A DNA stretch of 64,000 nt from Candidatus Ichthyocystis hellenicum (lineage in GTDB: Bacteria > Pseudomonadota > Gammaproteobacteria > Burkholderiales > 2013Ark19i): assembly GCF_001460935.1 (NCBI RefSeq), contig NZ_LN906597.1:730768-794767 (forward strand), read 5' to 3'. This document shows positions 1 to 8,210 of the stretch, one piece after another (within the stretch, counting starts at the first letter, position 1; each line of letters starts with the position of its first letter). A program made the position numbers and the translations under genes. The notes beneath the pieces were generated by a model. That model was given only the letters and a program-made list of their open reading frames with translations, did no database searches and had not been told where the DNA came from.

Positions 1-844
1 CAAAGGTTACGTTTGTTCCAGTGAATGCATTGGCCAATTTGAATGGTGCCAATCCCTGATCGTGGTAACTGGCTAATATGACGTCGAACTGTTGACGTTG
101 TTCGTCACAAAAGGCGGTGTCTCCTGACAATGGTCCTAAGCAAATTATTCCATTATCCTGAGCATCAAGAATTGCGGGTGATATTACTTCTATTTCTTCT
201 CGTCCGATATGACCATCCTCTCCTGCATGTGGATTTAGTCCGCATACACCAATTTTTGGTTTTTTTCCTAGGTATAACGAAAAGTCATGATCTATAATCG
301 ATAGGGTCCGAGAAACATGTTCAACTGATAGTGAGCGGCTAACGTCTTTTATTGGAATATGTGTTGTCATAAGTGCTACACACCACTTACGGTTGCCGAA
401 AAGAGCCATAACTACCTGTTTAGATTTACATTTTTTTCTTAAATATGAAGTGTGGTCAACAAATGGTAGGTTTGCCTCCATTATGGTGGCTTTGTTTACG
501 GGATTAGTTACCATGGCGTTGAATTCACCATTCTGGCAACCATGAATGGCACGGTCAATGCTTTCAAGCAGAGCCGGTGAGTTTCTGGGATCCAATTTTC
601 CAGGTACCACCGGTTCTGGGTACTTGATCGGCAATATTTCCACCTTTCCAGTTGGGTCTTGGTCTGTATTGTACAGAACCGTTTTTAATTCCAAATGAAG
701 CTGGTGTGCCCGACTTTCAAGTACATACGGATCAGCGATCACGATAAGACGTGTTTCCCTTGGACACGGACGCTGAGCAAGCATCACACAGAGATCAGGG
801 CCAATTCCGGCAGGTTCACCAGCGGTGATTATGATCTTATCCAT
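1..844 (-). CDS. pdxA: 4-hydroxythreonine-4-phosphate dehydrogenase, partial (cut by left window edge)
   Basis: PdxA oxidises 4-phosphohydroxy-L-threonine in the DXP-dependent pyridoxal 5'-phosphate pathway; it is a cytosolic NAD-dependent metal enzyme. Reading the minus strand from the ATG at 842-844 gives an open frame of 281 codons with no stop before the window edge. The N-terminus is MDKIIITAGEPAGIGPDL, the family's opening GEPAGIGP motif. Further in are LDPRNSPALLESIDRAI, a GLNPHAGEDGHIG stretch (the usual metal and substrate region) and, near the edge, a GPLSGDTAF...SYHDQGLAPFK segment with a metal-binding His. About 50 C-terminal residues of a normal 330-residue protein are missing. 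The start overlaps the surA stop by 8 bp, so the two genes are translationally coupled, as in other proteobacteria. Identification is firm. Confidence 0.95.
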   Translation of the reverse strand, partial: MDKIIITAGEPAGIGPDLCVMLAQRPCPRETRLIVIADPYVLESRAHQLHLELKTVLYNTDQDPTGKVEILPIKYPEPVVPGKLDPRNSPALLESIDRAIHGCQNGEFNAMVTNPVNKATIMEANLPFVDHTSYLRKKCKSKQVVMALFGNRKWCVALMTTHIPIKDVSRSLSVEHVSRTLSIIDHDFSLYLGKKPKIGVCGLNPHAGEDGHIGREEIEVISPAILDAQDNGIICLGPLSGDTAFCDEQRQQFDVILASYHDQGLAPFKLANAFTGTNVTF

Positions 845-2129
845 CTTTTGTAAAATTAGGCATAATTTTTATGTAGCTACCTTTGCGACGAGAAGCCATC
901 CAATTAACAAATTCTTGATCCCCTTGCTGATCCATAATCATCTGCGTTGCTATGATCTGTTGCTTTGTTAAGGGTAGGCCCTCATTCTTGCTGTCAGTAA
1001 TTTTTAAAATGTACCATTGTCCATTATCAGATATAACTTCGCTTATATGACCTGTGTCGGTGTTGATTGCCGCGTTTCTTATAGCAGACGGCAATTCGTC
1101 TACATCTATCCATTTGTCTTTAAAGTTGATGTTATCTTGGTCTGATGAGTACATTTTTACTGCATCAGAAAATGATAATTTTCCAGCAATAATTTTTTTG
1201 CGAATATCTTCCAGTTGTGCACCTGTAGCATCATTTAGTTCTATAAGCTGTATTTTTTTTTGAACCCTAGGGGAAAATGGAGAGTTCACCTCACGTTTGT
1301 TTTTAATCAAGATAATTTCTATTCCAACTGGTGTTTCTATGGGTGTTGCGATATCACCGACCTTGACATTGATAAGATTTTTTTTGAGCTCAAGCGGGAA
1401 TGTGCTCAGGTATCTCCATCCCATGTACCCACCACTAGATACATCCGGAGCTTTAGAGAACTGAACCACCAAGCTTTCGAAGGTATGTCCGGAATGGAAC
1501 AGATTGACTATCTTTTGCGTTAATTCATGGGCTGTTTTTTTCTGATCAGGGGATTTGTCTACCGGAATTAGTATATGTTGTAATTCAATTTGTGGTTCTT
1601 TTTCATCTTTGTGTTGAGCAATAAAACTGGCAATTTGATCTGGAGTTATATGAATTACATCTCTAAGGACAGTCTGTTTCAGTTTTGCTAGCAATATTTG
1701 CCGCTTGATTTCTTGTTTAAACTCAGATTTTGGAGCTCCAGTGGAAACCCATTGTCTTTCTAGGTTATCAGGGGATGTTTTTCTCTCTCTGGCGGTGTCA
1801 TTAACGGTATCTTGTATTTCTTTGTCAGTTACAGATAAATTAAGTTCTAGGGCATAATTTATCCCAACTTGCTCATCAATCATGATTTCTAGAGTTCGTT
1901 TCCTAATCTCTTCTGCCGATATTCCGTTTGAATTATGCGGTAGCATCTGTCGAACTTGCAAGATTCTCCAATTGAGCTCCTGACTAGTTATGGGATCCTT
2001 TTCAACAATAGCTACTATGTGACCTTTGTCAACTAGTTCTTTGTCAGGATAAGAATTGTTAATTTCTGCCCATGAGAATGAGCTAACAATCCACAGCATA
2101 AAAAACATAAACCTCATACATTTCAACAT
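837..2129 (-). CDS. surA: periplasmic peptidyl-prolyl isomerase / outer-membrane protein chaperone SurA
   Basis: SurA escorts unfolded outer-membrane proteins across the periplasm to the BAM complex. The 430-residue product has a signal peptide (about residues 1-21, hydrophobic core then SFSWA). An N-terminal chaperone domain follows (about 30-165). The first parvulin domain is at about 180-280 (IELQHILI..., GGYMGW, PVGIEIILI). A second, more degenerate parvulin domain is at about 288-385 (VQKKIQLI...; GQWYILKI), and a short C-terminal chaperone helix ends the protein. Length is normal for the family. It is followed directly by pdxA with an 8-bp overlap. In related genomes lptD lies immediately upstream on the same strand; here the upstream space is 281 bp and then the divergent paralog array, so the operon begins at surA. 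A TATAAT at 2163-2168 (minus strand) could be its -10 box but lacks a clear -35. Confidence 0.95.
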   Translation of the reverse strand: MLKCMRFMFFMLWIVSSFSWAEINNSYPDKELVDKGHIVAIVEKDPITSQELNWRILQVRQMLPHNSNGISAEEIRKRTLEIMIDEQVGINYALELNLSVTDKEIQDTVNDTARERKTSPDNLERQWVSTGAPKSEFKQEIKRQILLAKLKQTVLRDVIHITPDQIASFIAQHKDEKEPQIELQHILIPVDKSPDQKKTAHELTQKIVNLFHSGHTFESLVVQFSKAPDVSSGGYMGWRYLSTFPLELKKNLINVKVGDIATPIETPVGIEIILIKNKREVNSPFSPRVQKKIQLIELNDATGAQLEDIRKKIIAGKLSFSDAVKMYSSDQDNINFKDKWIDVDELPSAIRNAAINTDTGHISEVISDNGQWYILKITDSKNEGLPLTKQQIIATQMIMDQQGDQEFVNWMASRRKGSYIKIMPNFTKDG

Positions 2130-2410
2130 ATTATAATGATTGCTGGCTGTTAGTGATATCTCATTATACGATGTAAAATATCTATTAGTGATAGTTTTTA
2201 ACGATCAAGAGCAGTTATTTTATTTATCTGACCTGTAATAGGTTAGTAACGAGAATTTATTATACACAGAATGATTAATAAATCTACGATACAGCTGTGA
2301 TAGGAATCGGTGAAATATTATGTACATAACTTGCTAAGCTATAGTATTTGAGGTAATTGATAATTTGCAGATGCTATTAGATTAGTAATGTGGGATAGGG
2401 TTGGTGGGAT

Positions 2411-3280
2411 ATGCAAGTAGGGGGTGCTGGGGCTAGTGGTAGTTGGGAGTGTAGTTGTGATGTTTGTCTTGGTTATTCTGGAGAAATTGCGCCTCATAGG
2501 GCAGATCATGTTCATGAAATATGTACTGCTCTTTTTACTGATGATTCAGAAAGTATTGTTCCTGATGCTTATGCCTCTACTTTGAGGCAATCAAATAGCC
2601 AATATTTAGAAGAAGTTAGAGGAGCAGAGAACTTAGAATTTATTGATGGTGAGATTATACTCAGTAATCCTGTTTCTTGTTCAGAAAAATTTATGATTGC
2701 ATTTGCAGTGTTGTTGGTTCTTCTTATAGTAGCCTTTGTAGTTTCTGCTATTGCTACATATAAAGGCGCTGTTATTCCCGGAATAAATATGGAGACTATG
2801 GTCAATGTTGTTATGTTGGTTGGAATTGGATTAAGCATAGTTTCTTTTGGATATTCACTGCTCTGGTTAGGTTGTTTAGTAGGATATGCGGCTGTAAGTA
2901 AAGCTAGAAAACGTGAAGATGTTCTTTCTACAGCTAAATCTAGACTAAAAAATGCAGCTAGGATTCAGAAAAGAATAGATGTTAGTCTAGATATATGTTT
3001 TGAGGTGTTGCAATCGCACGCATCTTATTTGAAATTAGCAGTTGCTGAATCTGATAGGCTTAAGGCTAGGCCTCTGTTAGCGCTATTGGGAAGGCATCTT
3101 TGTGTTAGCACTCTGTATAGAGAGCTTAACTTAGGAGTTGAGGCTATGAATTCAGAAATAGAAAGGCTCAGAGAATTTAATGAGAGAAAAAAAGAGGAAT
3201 CTATTGTTCTTGTTGGCATAAACTCAGAGCTCTCGGATGAGAACGATGCTCTTCTGTGTAGATTGCTTTCAAGGGAATAG
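2411..3280 (+). CDS. array membrane protein, subtype A (copy A1)
   Basis: No known function. The 289-residue product shows the family layout. A Gly/Ser-rich start leads to a Cys triad (C14-x-C16-xx-C19, CSCDVC). An acidic region follows with the subtype-A marks HEICTALFTDD, YASTLRQSN and an 'EIILSNP' stretch. Two transmembrane helices at about 94-117 and 134-158 are separated by a short loop containing VIPGI. The tail of about 130 residues is charged and predicted coiled coil towards the end (SEIERLREFNERKKEE, SELSDENDALL). There is no cleavable signal peptide. A GGGATAGGG purine stretch precedes the ATG. It is first in the array and is followed about 100 bp later by a B-type partner. The paired helices with a tight hairpin recall chlamydial Inc proteins in architecture only. 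Confidence 0.8.
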   Translation: MQVGGAGASGSWECSCDVCLGYSGEIAPHRADHVHEICTALFTDDSESIVPDAYASTLRQSNSQYLEEVRGAENLEFIDGEIILSNPVSCSEKFMIAFAVLLVLLIVAFVVSAIATYKGAVIPGINMETMVNVVMLVGIGLSIVSFGYSLLWLGCLVGYAAVSKARKREDVLSTAKSRLKNAARIQKRIDVSLDICFEVLQSHASYLKLAVAESDRLKARPLLALLGRHLCVSTLYRELNLGVEAMNSEIERLREFNERKKEESIVLVGINSELSDENDALLCRLLSRE

Positions 3281-3383
3281 TGATACTCGATTAAGTTTCT
3301 GGTTACCTTTTATTTGAGTTATGAAGAAGTTTTTTATTTGTGATCTCGTATTTTTATTGAAAAAAATCGGAGTGTGGGTTGGC

Positions 3384-4226
3384 ATGGAAATGGGATTTAA
3401 CATTTTTCCGGTAAACGCAGATCGCTGTGGTTGTACTGTTTGTTATAGCCGTAACGTCCGGAATGCACTGAACATAATAGATTGTCTCTCTGAAGAAGCA
3501 AAAAATATTTTTACTAACGATATTGTTAATGTTGATCCAAGTACATATACGTCTCTTTTAAGATTATCAGATAACCGTATTTTAGAAGAAATTACGGATG
3601 ATAATAATTACTCATCCAAGTTTATGATCGTACTTGTGGTATTGATGCTTCTTATAACAATTTGCGCCATTTTTTTGATTATTGTATACAAAGGTATTAT
3701 CATTGTGCCCGGAATGAGTACGGAAATGATGACCAATGTTGTTAAGTGTTCGGGGGCAGTGTTAGGCGTAGCCTTTTTTTCTTGTTTATTTGGTTTGGGT
3801 TATTTGACGGGATGTAAGGTTGGCAGTAACGATAGAAGATATAAATCTGTTGATGCTTTTGATAGATTTATTCTAACAGAATCAGCTGTTCATCAGAAAG
3901 AAGGATGGGATTATCTAGATAAAGTTCATAGGGAGTTGCAAGCCAAATCTTATTCTTTGACGAAAGATGTTATCGGGGCAGCCTATAAAAACGTTGATCG
4001 AAATGGTGATCGTTTTCTTAGAATGAGAAGAGAGTTTGTTCATGCTGGAGATGAATTTAGTCGGCTCAATGAAAGACGTATGTTGGTTTTAGCTACTCTT
4101 TCTAATCTTAGGTGTACTAAAGAAGAACTAATTTGTGAATTTAATGCTGTTTCTAATCAAAACCTATCGCTTCGCGAGGAGAATGCTACTCTGAGAAGTA
4201 AGTTAGATAAGGAAGAAAATAATTAA
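3384..4226 (+). CDS. array membrane protein, subtype B (copy B1)
   Basis: Function unknown. I start it at the ATG at 3384 because this puts the Cys triad (CGCTVC) at residue 15, close to residue 17 where most paralogs have it; an in-frame ATG at 3321 would add 21 hydrophobic residues not seen in the paralogs. Subtype-B marks are SEEAKNIFTND, VDPSTYTSLLRLSD and ILEEI. Two transmembrane helices (about 80-102 and 118-142) flank a loop reading IIIVPGMSTEMM. The tail carries the B-type block HQKEGWDYLDKVHRELQ and AAYKNVDR, then a coiled coil ending LREENATLRSKLDKEE. It sits 104 bp after A1, probably in one transcript. If 3321 is the real start the protein would have an extra N-terminal membrane segment. 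Confidence 0.75.
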   Translation: MEMGFNIFPVNADRCGCTVCYSRNVRNALNIIDCLSEEAKNIFTNDIVNVDPSTYTSLLRLSDNRILEEITDDNNYSSKFMIVLVVLMLLITICAIFLIIVYKGIIIVPGMSTEMMTNVVKCSGAVLGVAFFSCLFGLGYLTGCKVGSNDRRYKSVDAFDRFILTESAVHQKEGWDYLDKVHRELQAKSYSLTKDVIGAAYKNVDRNGDRFLRMRREFVHAGDEFSRLNERRMLVLATLSNLRCTKEELICEFNAVSNQNLSLREENATLRSKLDKEENN

Positions 4227-4761
4227 GGTAATCGTAATTGTCATTGTAAAAAAGTATCTTCCTTATGTAAGTTCTATTTTAATCGAAGATTTTATGTGAT
4301 TTTTATCCATTCAATATGTAGAAAATGTTTATTAATAACTATTACGAATAAGAAAATTTTTCTCTAGCTTTTTGTAATTTAGCTTAACGTTGCCATCACT
4401 TCATTCTAGCTGCCTACCTTTTATTTTTTACAATATTTAATAGTTGTTTTTGTGGTGTGTGCAATTACGGTATGTAGAGCTAAGATAATCTAATCAAGGT
4501 ATTTAGTGTTATTAATTTTACAAATGTTTGTTATATATTTTGTGATCTAATTATATATATTTTATTACTTTGTAGTTGGAGTTTTAATCTTATATGGTCA
4601 CTTTTTTGATTTCGTATTTATATTATAAATCAGTGAATTAGTGCTCATATCTTGTGAATTATATGAGTATAATGGTATTTGCTGTAGGAATTTGTTTTGG
4701 GGTTTTGGGATATGTCGAGATCTGTTTCGTTGATAATTGACACTATTAATTTTGCTACAGG
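4227..4761 (+). other. intergenic spacer between array units
   Basis: AT-rich spacer after the A1-B1 pair. I see no open frame with a ribosome site, no tRNA and no clear terminator. It ends in a decayed family fragment (next entry). Words around 4653-4695 (CTTGTGAATTA..., ATGGTATTTGCT) recur at 7587-7656, suggesting that spacers were duplicated along with the genes. Confidence 0.5.
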
Positions 4762-4911
4762 ATGATAGTTGCGATTCTGGTATTAGTGGTACTGTTTTCG
4801 GTTTACGTAGTTACGGTAAATGAAAGTGTTGTAGGTAATGTAAGTCAGATAATGCTTATCAGTGTTATTAAAAATGTTGTCGAATGTGTATCAGTAAGTT
4901 TCTTCTTGTAG
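4762..4911 (+). pseudogene. decayed bilobed-domain fragment of the array family
   Basis: A 49-codon open frame (ATG 4762, TAG 4909-4911) encodes MIVAILVLVVLFSVYVV, then SQIMLISVIKNVVECVSVSFFL. This matches the first helix, loop and beginning of the second helix of the array proteins (compare FMIVLVVLMLL...; MMTNVV; GVAFFS in B1). The Cys head and tail are missing and I see no ribosome-binding site. The simplest reading is a remnant of a lost family copy. A translated one- or two-helix microprotein cannot be excluded. Confidence 0.5.
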
Positions 4912-5005
4912 ATACATTTTTATTGATATGGTACGCAAAAATGACAGCTGAAGGTTTTTTGCTACGGATAAGATTAGGGACTTAGTGCTGGAAAAGGTTG
5001 ATGAT

Positions 5006-5770
5006 ATGGCTATGGGCGGATGTTTTTTTAATGGTGATTTTTCAGAAGATATAGATGGTCTCTGTGCTGTTTGTCGTGCTTCTGTTGACGAAAGTAATGA
5101 TGGTTGTGCAGATGAAGTTCATGACATATGTAAGGATTTTTTTACCGATGTTGATTTGGGAGCTATAGACCCTGATGGGTATGTTTCTGTTTTGAGATCA
5201 TCAAATTGTGCAGATTTAAAAGAAATTGAGGGAACTTCTGGTTTGGTGTTAGTTGATGATTTGGTTGTGTTCAAGCCTGCTATTTGTCCTCCAGAAAGAC
5301 TTATGATTATATTTGCAGCATTGTTACTTGTGCTTCTAATCGCATTTATAGTTTTTGCTATTTTGGTAAATGAAGACTTGGTTCATATTCCTGGGATTAG
5401 CCCGGAGTTTTTGATTACGATTACCAAGTGGATTGGTGTGGGATTGTTAGCTACTTTAATGTTTCACTCACTGCTTGATTTAGGTTATTTGTTGGGGCGT
5501 GAGGATGATGCAAGAAATAAAAGATGTAGGGATGTTTTGTCCTCTTGTGAGTCTAAACTGAAAGATTTGGAAGGGGTTCAGAAAGAAATAGGTGAAGGTA
5601 TGAGTGACTATGGGGAAGAACTTGGGTCTCGTGCATCTGCCTTAAGGTTAGTTAGTGTTATTCCAGAGTCTAAAAGAACTGGATGTTCGTGTTTAGAAAC
5701 GTTATTGAGTAGTCGATGTTCGAGTGTTATCAAAAGTTGCGAGGCCATTAAATCGAAGCTTGAATCGTGA
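5006..5770 (+). CDS. array membrane protein, subtype A, short tail (copy A2)
   Basis: Function unknown. The ATG at 5006 lies 8 bp after GGAAAAGG, which supports it over the in-frame GTG at 4985. The 254-residue product has a reduced Cys motif (GLCAVC: the first Cys of CxCxxC is Gly-Leu). It keeps the A-type DEVHDICKDFFTD, YVSVLRSSN and VLVDDLVVF. Two helices (about 101-124 and 139-163) flank a HIPGISPEF loop with the conserved TKWIGVGL. The tail is about 90 residues and lacks the long C-terminal coiled coil of its paralogs, ending AIKSKLES. An extra Cys-rich patch (TGCSCLETLLSSRCSS) appears in the tail. It precedes the shortened B copy at 5927. The reading frame is intact, so I treat it as a functional but shortened member. 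Confidence 0.78.
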   Translation: MAMGGCFFNGDFSEDIDGLCAVCRASVDESNDGCADEVHDICKDFFTDVDLGAIDPDGYVSVLRSSNCADLKEIEGTSGLVLVDDLVVFKPAICPPERLMIIFAALLLVLLIAFIVFAILVNEDLVHIPGISPEFLITITKWIGVGLLATLMFHSLLDLGYLLGREDDARNKRCRDVLSSCESKLKDLEGVQKEIGEGMSDYGEELGSRASALRLVSVIPESKRTGCSCLETLLSSRCSSVIKSCEAIKSKLES

Positions 5771-5926
5771 TGGTTTTTAAACAAATAAAGATTAGTAAAG
5801 TGGTAAAGTGTTTTATTTATTGATAATAATAGATGTTGTTTGAGTGCGCGATGATACTCTGGAAAATATCTTTGTGCTAGGTATGTGAGATTTTTTGTTT
5901 GATGCATTGCTTGAGAGGCAAGGTCT

Positions 5927-6247
5927 ATGAGTGAAGTTGTAGTTAATCGAGTTGTTGAGGGGGGGGATGAAGCTTGTTGCAATGGTGGTGCTGTTTGCGG
6001 TGAATCTCCCGAAAGTGTTCTTGGCCGTGTAAATGGTGTTGTTTCCGGTGCGCATGGATCTATTTTAAAATCCTCAGGTGATAGGAGATTAGAAAGTTTT
6101 GATGACGAAAGTTTCTCAGCTGATTCAATAAAATTATTGATTGCAATTGTGGCATTGTTGATCATTATTGCTATAGTTTGCATAGTTTTTGCGTTTCTTA
6201 TATACAACGGCATTATTAATCTGTGCCGAATTATAGGACAAATGTAA
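5927..6247 (+). CDS. shortened subtype-B array protein
   Basis: A 106-residue product with a good ribosome site (GAGAGGCAAGG) before ATGAGTGAAG. The first residues (MSE) and about 120 bp upstream are similar to the leader of the B copy at 6489, so this is a partial tandem duplicate. The head is shortened: the Cys pattern is altered (ACCNGGAVCGE) and the VDPxxYxS block is gone. The first helix is retained (about 67-92, KLLIAIVALLIIIAIVCIVFAF), followed by YNGIINL, where paralogs have HKGVINIPG. The protein ends 14 residues after the helix, so the second helix and the coiled coil are missing. It could be a one-helix tail-anchored protein or a decaying copy; the frame is clean. Confidence 0.55.
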   Translation: MSEVVVNRVVEGGDEACCNGGAVCGESPESVLGRVNGVVSGAHGSILKSSGDRRLESFDDESFSADSIKLLIAIVALLIIIAIVCIVFAFLIYNGIINLCRIIGQM

Positions 6248-6488
6248 TTTTGTGTTTATAAAATTTGTGGAATAGTCACTGTTCTAGTGTTAGGTCAAGT
6301 TGTGTAGCTATTTAAACTAAGGCTTGAATTGTTCTTAGGAGTTAAATAACTAAAGGCTAGTAAAATGGTTACGTCAATTGATAGTAGATGTTACTTGAGT
6401 AAGTGGGATATTTTATCTGGAAGCAAGGTTCCGTGCCAGGGAAATAGAGTTTTTACTTGATATATTACTTGAAGAAGAGGTAAGTTCC

Positions 6489-7361
6489 ATGAGTGAATGT
6501 ATAGGTAGTAGTGACGTTGTTAGTTTAAATATAGATCCAGATCCAATTTTTTGTGGTTGTACTGTTTGCACTAATCCATATGTTAAAAGTGCTCTTAATG
6601 GCATAAGTGATTTATCTAAGGATGCTCACGCTTCCTTTACTGGTGGTGTTCGTGGCGTTGATCCAGGTACGTACAAATCTGTGTTAACACTCTCGGATGG
6701 TGAAATCTTGGAAGATGTTAATGGCGCAAATTGTTCATCGTCAGCTAAGATTATGGTCGCAGTTGCAGTATTGTTGGCGCTTATTGTTATAGTTTGCATG
6801 GTTTTTGTGGTTCTTGCACACAAAGGTGTTATTAACATTCCTGGTATAACTCCAGCCATGCTTAACACTATGGTTAAATGGGTTGGGCCCGTATTATGCG
6901 TAGCCTCCTTTTCCTATTTAATGCTTAGCTTAGGTTATGTGATGGGGGTTGGATGTAGTTACAAGGATAGAGAATGTAAGGCTATCCGTGCTCTTGGCAG
7001 GTCTATGCTAAGGAAAGTGGCTGTGGAGCAGAAAGAGGGTTGGGGTAGGCTAGATAAATGCCATACTGATTTTCAAGCTGAGGTCAAGTCCACTAAATTG
7101 GGTGTTACCAAATCAGCTTATGTGGGTGTTCCAGAGCTGATGAGATTGGAGCGAGAAGTTGCTAAGGCTGAAGCTGAAAGCATGGAACTTGGTTCTGAAT
7201 ATACGATGCTTCTCGTAGAGAAGAGGGAGTTAGAAGTTAGGTCTGAGGAGTATGAAGTGCTTCTTAAGAAAAACCAAGAACTTTCTGCTGATAATGCTGT
7301 TACCAGATCTGTAATGGTGGATATTGAATCAAGATTACGCAGTAACAGAAGTAAGAAATAG
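6489..7361 (+). CDS. array membrane protein, subtype B (copy B2)
   Basis: Function unknown; 290 residues, ribosome site GAAGAGG before the ATG. Cys triad C22-x-C24-xx-C27 (CGCTVC). B-type marks are LSKDAHASF, VDPGTYKSVLTLSD and ILEDVNG. Helices at about 83-106 and 120-146 flank INIPGITPAML. The C-terminal half contains LGRSMLRKVAVEQKEGWGRLDKCH, the B-type signature seen in B4-B6, and a clear coiled coil (about 215-285: REVAKAEAESMELG, KRELEVRSEEYEVLLKKNQEL). This is one of the best-preserved copies and serves as a reference for the decayed ones. The leader shares similarity with that of the shortened gene just upstream. Confidence 0.8.
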   Translation: MSECIGSSDVVSLNIDPDPIFCGCTVCTNPYVKSALNGISDLSKDAHASFTGGVRGVDPGTYKSVLTLSDGEILEDVNGANCSSSAKIMVAVAVLLALIVIVCMVFVVLAHKGVINIPGITPAMLNTMVKWVGPVLCVASFSYLMLSLGYVMGVGCSYKDRECKAIRALGRSMLRKVAVEQKEGWGRLDKCHTDFQAEVKSTKLGVTKSAYVGVPELMRLEREVAKAEAESMELGSEYTMLLVEKRELEVRSEEYEVLLKKNQELSADNAVTRSVMVDIESRLRSNRSKK

Positions 7362-7717
7362 TTAATCTCTCTTCTATTTTTAAGAAATTGCTTTATAAAC
7401 GTATTTGGTACTTGTTTCAGCCGTGGGAAATTTACTATGGATTTTAATTGCTGTTTTGCTGGTAGTTTAGATGTTTTTCCTGTTATTTGAGTGTAGCTTG
7501 ATGCGTGTTTTTATTTTATAAATATTGTTCTTCAGTTGCTTTGTATTTGAGGTTTGATTAGGCAAGACGAGATAATAAAATTTATCTTGTGAATTAGTTA
7601 ATTAGTGACCGTGTATTTAGTAGTGCTTAAGCAAAATGGTATTTGCTATTGTATAGATTGATGTTGCTTGTCTGATGTGTATTTGGGGATCAAGTAATAA
7701 TGATGGGGTGATCTTAT
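7362..7717 (+). other. intergenic spacer
   Basis: AT-rich spacer after B2. No gene, RNA or terminator recognised. It shares short words (CTTGTGAATTA, ATGGTATTTGCT) with the spacer before A2. Confidence 0.45.
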
Positions 7718-7969
7718 ATGGATCGTATGTGGAGTAATTATGTAGAGCGGTGTTTTAGTGTTGTTGGTTCTGCTGATGGTAATCATCAGCGAGATGACGG
7801 TGTTGAGTCATTAATTGATCAGGGAGAAATTAATTGTGGTGGTGGTGTGTCATCATCTGAAGTTCTTACCACTTCTTCTTCTATATCTTTACCGGTTATT
7901 GTGTTTTCAGTATTGTTGACAATAATTTTTTTAATTGTTATTTCTCTTTTGCTAAAGAGGGTGTTTTAG
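7718..7969 (+). CDS. small single-helix (tail-anchored) membrane protein
   Basis: An 83-residue product, function unknown. The first 55 residues are hydrophilic (VERCFSVVGSADGNHQRDD) and Ser/Thr-rich before the membrane (SSSEVLTTSSSIS). One hydrophobic helix lies at the extreme C-terminus (about 58-79, PVIVFSVLLTIIFLIVISLLL), followed only by KRVF. This is a tail-anchor layout. It sits in the inter-unit spacer of the array. It has no CxCxxC triad and only weak similarity to the array proteins. Other tail-anchored proteins of this kind appear at 33005 and 35354. The ribosome site is weak (GGGGTGATC), so translation is likely but not certain. Confidence 0.5.
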   Translation: MDRMWSNYVERCFSVVGSADGNHQRDDGVESLIDQGEINCGGGVSSSEVLTTSSSISLPVIVFSVLLTIIFLIVISLLLKRVF

Positions 7970-8210
7970 ATATTTACCGTAGGGATAGAGTTTTGGTGCC
8001 TGGTTGTTTTTTTGCATTTTTGAATATAATCAATGATGTTTCTTGTAGTTGATGACTGTAAAGCAAAATATGCTTATGTAATCTGGAAGGGATAGAGTGT
8101 AGTTTTGGGTAAAAGTAAATATTTATAAAAGTTGAATATGCCATCCGTGTTTTTTTGTGGTGATTTCATAGTTATGAATATCGTGCTTAATTTAGGAAAA
8201 GGTTAATACT

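Noticed and set aside
5608-6213. 201-codon minus-strand frame
   Set aside because: It lies opposite copy A2 and the shortened B copy, shows no ribosome site and has the composition of a reverse-complement shadow.
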